This document shows, piece after piece, positions 59,441 through 64,000 of a DNA stretch of 64,000 nucleotides. Positions within the stretch are counted from its first letter, which is position 1, and each line of letters starts with the position of its first letter. Below the pieces are notes generated by a model. The model had not been told where the DNA came from, made no database searches, and was given only the letters and a program-made list of their open reading frames with translations. The DNA comes from Dallia pectoralis. Lineage: Eukaryota > Chordata > Actinopteri > Esociformes > Umbridae. The translations under genes were made by a program, and so were the position numbers. Location: positions 7,980,266 through 8,044,265 of the forward strand of contig CM055739.1 in NCBI GenBank assembly GCA_029465975.1. Reading direction: 5' to 3'.

Positions 59441-59857
59441 CGAGGTCTATGATTAAGTGTAGTCTGGCCCGAGGGGGTGAAGGTGAAGGGAAAAGGCTTG
59501 TATAATCCACCCTGGTTCTTTTTGCCAGACTGGCTCTCATCGCCACTGAAGTGTCCTCTTGCTAAAGCCATTCGGGGGCGGAGTCACTGACTGCCTGTCG
59601 TACTTAGTTTCTGCCCCGGTCCAATGGCTGTGAACTCTGTGGGCAATACTCAGCCTTCTGTAGCGCTCCCCTTAATATGTATATTATTGAGGGCAGGGCT
59701 TTTGAGTTCTTTTAATGTATTTATCAAATGTGTTTTAACCCTGAATAACTCAGTTTTAAATGTTATCTTGGATCTCTCTTTTAAAGTACACACATGAAAT
59801 GTTTTTCTAACCTTCCTATGAATTCACCTTTCCTAAGTTATAGTTTTAATAAATATT
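59441..59857 (+). mobile_element. Probable LINE 3' untranslated remainder
   Basis: It follows the LINE coding fragment directly with no recognised boundary and becomes AT-rich with AATAAA-like sequence at about 59847. Assignment rests on position. Confidence 0.35.
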
Positions 59858-61140
59858 TTTAACCATAAGTGTCTGTATATGTCTCTCTCAGAATAAAATG
59901 ATAACCTCTTTCCAGGTAAGTACTAAAGTAACACAACACACAAGGTTTTAGAAAAATATATCTCAATTATTTACTCAATAAAGAAATTATTATCTTCAAT
60001 GAAATAAGAAAATGAAACAAGGATATGGTTATTCTTTTTAAACCTTCAACATAAAATGTCACTCTTTTTCTTAAAAAGGAAAATACTGTCAATACTGTAC
60101 CATAAATGCAGACAACAATTTAAACCCTATTAACCTTCAAATGAATTAATTCAGAAAAACTCAATGTACCACGTCAAAGTAACTTAAACCAACATACTTT
60201 GTGGGCCCACACACACCTTAATGCAATCTAAAGCCGGCAACCAAAATTATTATAAAACTACAATACCGTAGCAGGCCTGATGCGGTGCTTGTGTTCGTTG
60301 TGGCCCAAAACTTAATGGCCGTTTCACTCGTCAGCGAGCAAACAAAATAAAAGATACCTGGAGTGAATGATTCTGTCCGGTCCTTTCCCCAACAGTCCCC
60401 AAAACAGGCTCAGCATCCGATCAGCATTTCACCACGAACTCCGTTGGTTTCTCTTTTCTCCGCCACGTTTCCAGTAAAACTCACGAGAGAAGTCCTGGTT
60501 GCTCCAAGCTCTGTCTGAGTCTTTTCACTGTCTTCAGATCGAAAACAGCAGATAAAACCCTGAAACTGTTCAACTGAGGGAGTCAAACTTTAACTAGAAA
60601 TGGCGTTCACTTGTAATGAACGGAATCTAGCCTATACTTCAAAATGACTAAGCGTTAGCATTAACGTTAGCAGTAACACAAAAGTAAACAGTCTCTGAAC
60701 TTCGTGTAGAAATTCCTCCCGTTTCTCAATATGCAGCTTGTCACTCTTCTCACTGGTTGTCGTGTAAACAATCATAAGACACAAGTTACACACTGGTTTG
60801 TGCACTACTAATTCACCAATTAACCCAGAAAATCTCCGTGTCACGCTCACTCTTCTGCTACTCTCTCCTCCCGATCTCCGTGTCCCCAAAACCAAACCCC
60901 CAGACCGCTGACTCTCCGCTTAATCGTTATTAACCCCATAAATGCTGGTCTAGACAGTCTTCGATATACATTAACTTTTACATAACACAATATACATATG
61001 ATAATTTTTAAACTGCTTTTAACATTTTTTAAATGAGATTTAACCTTTTTAATCACACTATATATATGCTCTGATTATTAAATGATATGCCTACTACAAT
61101 TATCACTTATCACCTCATGCTATTTTAACCGGGTTACACA
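59858..61140 (-). repeat. 3' LTR of the gypsy element (left edge inferred)
   Basis: The right edge is fixed by the polypurine tract. The left edge is placed where the minus strand ends ...GGTTAAA, the best inverse of the TGTAACC start, giving about 1.28 kb. It cannot be confirmed because the 5' LTR is outside the window. Confidence 0.5.
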
Positions 61141-61152
61141 CTCCCCCTTCTA
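61141..61152 (-). other. Polypurine tract of the gypsy element
   Basis: The minus strand reads AGAAGGGGGAG immediately before TGTGTAACCC. This is where plus-strand DNA synthesis would be primed. Confidence 0.75.
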
Positions 61153-61241
61153 AAGATTTTTGATGTCCTCATCAAACATTATGAACTCTAACTTCTTTTT
61201 TTCTAAATGTACTAGTGGAAAAGGTGCATGACTACTTTAAA

Positions 61242-62969
61242 TTAACTCTTGCCAATCTTAATGATAACACCTCTATGCACAATAGTGAGAGGCTGATCTC
61301 TTGCCCTACCAGGCTCATCGTAAGTTAACTTGATAACTGGTTTCACTATCCTTTTTGGACGGTTTTCAGGTTTGCTAATCACTTTTGTCTTAGTGACTAT
61401 CTCTGGATGCTCATCGTGGCAAGGGTTATCAGTCTCTGGATCACTTTCTTCCTCAGGTACTGAATCTTGATCTCCATCCTCTTCTCTCATACTGTGATGT
61501 TCCTCCTCCGAACTGTTTCCCTCTGACAAACTATCCTCATCAGGATTTACATCTGACTGTTGAGAAGAATCACTATCATTTTGGATGAGATTTGACTGTC
61601 CAGCAGTATCTCTTCCTTTTGTCAGAATCTCCTTCAGGTAAGTACGGTAGGGTTTTCCAGGTCCATAATACTCCACATCTGAAGAGGAATCGGTAAACTG
61701 CAACTCTTGAAGAGCTTCCTGAACTTCAGGTAAGACTTTCTTTGACCTCTTTTGTGTCTCAGCTCTTGTTCTTGGCTTTACAGGTAACTTGTCCTCAGTC
61801 TCCACGGTCGGCATTCTCACTAACTGTCCAATCGGCAAAAGATGATCACGATGAAGTGTTTTGACTCCTCTGCCTCCTCCGTCCTCCGGTTTCACTTTGT
61901 ACACAGGAAGGTTGGGCATCTTTCCCAGGACCAAGTAAGGGATAGGACTCCAACGACTCTCCAACTTATGTTTCCCTTTCAATCCTAAGTTCCTTAGCAA
62001 CACTCTGTCGCCGATATCCAGTGTCTGGAATCCCACTCTTTTATCATAGGACCTCTTGTTCCTCTGATGTGTCTTGTAGGCCGTGTCAGAGGCAAGCTTG
62101 TAAGCTCTTTGCAAGTCTTCTTTTAGCTTGGCTACATAGCGTGAATGGCCACCATCAGCTTTGCCATCAGGAGAGGTTCCAAAGCACAAGTCTATTGGCA
62201 GCCTTGCTTCTCTGCCAAACATTAAGAAATAGGGTGAGTACCCCGTAGCATCACATTTGGTACTGTTGTAGGCGTGAACCAAGTAGCCAATATGTTTGCT
62301 CCACTGCCGTTTCCTCTCACAGCCCAGGGTTCCCAGCATGGACAGAAGAGTTCTGTTAAATCTCTCAGGCTGCGGATCTCCCTGCGGGTGATAGGGAGTG
62401 GTCCGTGATTTCCGGATCCCCATCATCTTCAAGAGCTCTTTGATTAACTGACTCTCAAAGTCTCTTCCCTGATCTGAGTGGATTCTGGCTGGCAAACCAT
62501 AATGCAGGAAATACTTGTCCACCAGGATCTTTGCCACCGTCTGCGCTTTCTGATTTCGGGATGGGAAAGCCTGAGCATAACGGGTGAAATGATCCGTGAC
62601 CACTAACACATTGCAGATACCTGCAGAATCTGGCTCCATGGACAGAAAATCGATGCATACCAGATCCATCGGTCCATTGCTTGAAATGTGATGTAAAGGC
62701 GCTACCCTATGACAGGGGGTCTTCCGAGTGACACATTCTCCACAGTTCTTTATGTACTGCTCAACATCAAATGCCAGTTTAGGCCAAAAGAACCTGCTCC
62801 TCAACAAGTCTGTAGTTCTTTCAATACCCAGGTGTCCTAGATCATCATGGGTGGCCTTCAGCACCACTTCTCTGAACTCGCTTGGCAAGACAAGTTGAGT
62901 GAGTTCTTCTCCGGAAGGCCGCTTGCTTAAGCGATGGAGTATTCCGTCTTTCATCATCAATTTCCCCAT
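61242..62969 (-). CDS. Gypsy integrase region of Pol
   Basis: 575 codons. An H2C2 zinc finger (H41, H46, C76, C79) precedes the catalytic core with D107 (VCIDF), D166 (IHSDQGRDF) and E202 (PERFNRTL), a D,D-35-E arrangement. A GPY/F-like C-terminal domain (IPYLVLGKMPNLPVYKV...LHRDHLLPI) follows, then about 180 residues of acidic, Ser/Glu-rich tail and a basic end (RPKRIVKPVIKL). No chromodomain is visible. All catalytic residues are intact. It is separated from the RNase H frame only by a change of frame in an A14 tract at 62973-62986. Confidence 0.9.
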   Translation of the reverse strand: MGKLMMKDGILHRLSKRPSGEELTQLVLPSEFREVVLKATHDDLGHLGIERTTDLLRSRFFWPKLAFDVEQYIKNCGECVTRKTPCHRVAPLHHISSNGPMDLVCIDFLSMEPDSAGICNVLVVTDHFTRYAQAFPSRNQKAQTVAKILVDKYFLHYGLPARIHSDQGRDFESQLIKELLKMMGIRKSRTTPYHPQGDPQPERFNRTLLSMLGTLGCERKRQWSKHIGYLVHAYNSTKCDATGYSPYFLMFGREARLPIDLCFGTSPDGKADGGHSRYVAKLKEDLQRAYKLASDTAYKTHQRNKRSYDKRVGFQTLDIGDRVLLRNLGLKGKHKLESRWSPIPYLVLGKMPNLPVYKVKPEDGGGRGVKTLHRDHLLPIGQLVRMPTVETEDKLPVKPRTRAETQKRSKKVLPEVQEALQELQFTDSSSDVEYYGPGKPYRTYLKEILTKGRDTAGQSNLIQNDSDSSQQSDVNPDEDSLSEGNSSEEEHHSMREEDGDQDSVPEEESDPETDNPCHDEHPEIVTKTKVISKPENRPKRIVKPVIKLTYDEPGRARDQPLTIVHRGVIIKIGKS

Positions 62970-64000
62970 TTCTTTTTTTTTTTTTTAGACGAGAGCGCTC
63001 TGAACAGGATCCATTCTCTTCCGGCCATTTGCCATGTTTAACCGCTTGTATGGCAGATCGGATGGCTGCATCATTCTCCTGAGCTTCAATCAGCTCCTGT
63101 TTTGACATCTGCCCCAATGATTTCAACTCCAGGTGAGTTGGGAATGCATAAATATCAGGCACACAATCAGGCGAAGCTCCCAACTGATCTACATACCTTG
63201 GTGGACTGCCCGCCGAACTAGGGATGCAGATTCGCTTGCAGATGGATCTCACCCCAGACTGTGGTATGGTCTCCCATTCCTCTGAACTCTCATCGGTCAT
63301 ATTCCTTGAGAGCAGGTCAGCGTCTATGTTGTGTCTGCCTGGTCGGTACTTGACATCAAAGTCATAGGTGGATAAAGCAGAGAGCCATCTGTGCCCCACA
63401 GCACTGAGCTTGGCGGTCGATAACACGTACGTAAGCGGGTTATTGTCCGTACGTACTGTAAATCTGACCCCATACAAATAATCATGGAATTTATCCACAA
63501 CTGCCCACTTAAGGGCCAGAAACTCCAGCTGGTGAACGGGGTAATTCCTCTCAGATGTCTTTAGCTTCCTGCTGGCAAAGGCGACTGGTCTCAGACCCTC
63601 ACTGTGTTCCTGATATAGGACGGCGCCCAGCCCTCTCAAGCTGGCGTCCACATGCAGGACATATGACTTGTTGGGATCCGCAAAGGCCAACACAGGCGCA
63701 TGAGTAAGGCAGTGGATAATCTTGTGGAAAGCCTCGGTGCAGGACTGGTCCCATCTCTCACCAAAGGGCTCGGACTCTTTGAGGTAAGTCTTGGTGTTGT
63801 CTTTCTCAGGCTTCTTGCCCCTCTGGGTTGGAGCATAGCCTTTTGTGAGCTCTGACAACGGCCTGACAATGGCTGCATAATTGGCGATGAAACGCCGATA
63901 ATATCCACAAAATCCCAAGAAGGATTGAAGAGCCTTCAGGTGCGTAGGCCGTGGCCAACTTGTAACTGCCTCTATCTTGGCTGGGTCAGGTGAAACTCCA
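62845..64000 (-). CDS. Gypsy reverse transcriptase connection and RNase H (partial)
   Basis: The frame is open to the window edge. It begins in the RT thumb/connection (GVSPDPAKIEAVTSWPRPTH, then FLGFCGYYRRFI). RNase H has the expected acidic residues in HVDAS, HQLEFLALKWA, VRTDNNPLTY and NIDADLLSR. A linker then leads towards the integrase zinc finger. After the A14 tract (LKKKK) it reads about 45 residues out of frame to a stop at 62845. The YxDD reverse transcriptase motif is outside the window. Confidence 0.88.
   Translation of the reverse strand, partial: GVSPDPAKIEAVTSWPRPTHLKALQSFLGFCGYYRRFIANYAAIVRPLSELTKGYAPTQRGKKPEKDNTKTYLKESEPFGERWDQSCTEAFHKIIHCLTHAPVLAFADPNKSYVLHVDASLRGLGAVLYQEHSEGLRPVAFASRKLKTSERNYPVHQLEFLALKWAVVDKFHDYLYGVRFTVRTDNNPLTYVLSTAKLSAVGHRWLSALSTYDFDVKYRPGRHNIDADLLSRNMTDESSEEWETIPQSGVRSICKRICIPSSAGSPPRYVDQLGASPDCVPDIYAFPTHLELKSLGQMSKQELIEAQENDAAIRSAIQAVKHGKWPEENGSCSERSRLKKKKRNGEIDDERRNTPSLKQAAFRRRTHSTCLAKRVQRSGAEGHP
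62973..62986 (-). other. A14 homopolymer at the RNase H-integrase frame change
   Basis: Fourteen T on the plus strand. The upstream and downstream Pol frames differ by one base across this run, so a one-base slip in a homopolymer explains the break. Assembly error, mutation or ribosomal slippage cannot be told apart here. Confidence 0.75.

Larger units (their letters stand above)
59858..64000 (-). mobile_element. Ty3/gypsy LTR retrotransposon, 3' portion (runs off the window)
   Basis: On the minus strand the order is RT/RNase H connection, RNase H, integrase, polypurine tract (GAAGGGGGAG), then the 3' LTR starting TGTGTAACCC or TGTAACCC at 61138-61140. The RNase H to integrase order fits Ty3/gypsy rather than Ty1/copia. 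Gag, protease and the reverse transcriptase active site lie beyond position 64000. It is a different family from the two small elements, judging from its LTR. Confidence 0.88.

Overview
The window looks like a stretch of teleost fish nuclear DNA, mostly non-coding and unusually rich in tandem repeats. The evidence for a fish is the combination of Tc1-like, PIF/Harbinger, Ty3/gypsy and L2-type LINE sequence with very dense (CA)n tracts and minisatellites. No bacterial gene order, operon or CRISPR is present. The species cannot be named from this sequence alone.

Layout. 1-10.6 kb: unique AT-rich sequence broken by minisatellites (32, 21 and 51 bp units) and (CA)n/(GT)n tracts. 10.75-12.11 kb: a decayed PIF/Harbinger transposon with terminal inverted repeats and a CTG target duplication. 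14.4-15.8 kb: a 52-unit, 27-bp array. 19.42-23.25 kb: a complete, very young LTR element on the minus strand whose interior is almost entirely tandem repeats. 23.46-23.66 kb: the one convincing host coding exon, apparently the last exon of a minus-strand gene for a membrane protein. 24-41 kb: unique sequence with further minisatellites, a 66-bp LINE tail with a 12-bp target duplication, and unique stretches that look like regulatory DNA. 41.71-46.55 kb: a second complete, young minus-strand LTR element with a 1011-codon open frame built from five in-frame minisatellites. 47.5-54.4 kb: Tc1 remnants, one carrying an 18-unit 36-bp array grown from its own transposase sequence, and a 65-bp higher-order repeat. 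59.1-64 kb: a LINE fragment next to the 3' part of a Ty3/gypsy element (RNase H and integrase) that runs off the window.

Most interesting: the two LTR elements at 19.4 and 41.7 kb have unrelated LTRs but a similar plan. Each has a start codon immediately after the 5' LTR, an acidic segment with a WDPxxxxLxPA motif, and Met-Ala-rich tandem repeats. Neither has recognisable reverse transcriptase, protease or integrase. Their paired LTRs are nearly identical and each sits in a perfect 5-bp target duplication, so both moved recently and must have used enzymes supplied by another element. They may belong to a class of repeat-protein-encoding, non-autonomous LTR retrotransposons. Most other long open frames in the window are stop-free readings of tandem repeats and are not annotated as genes.
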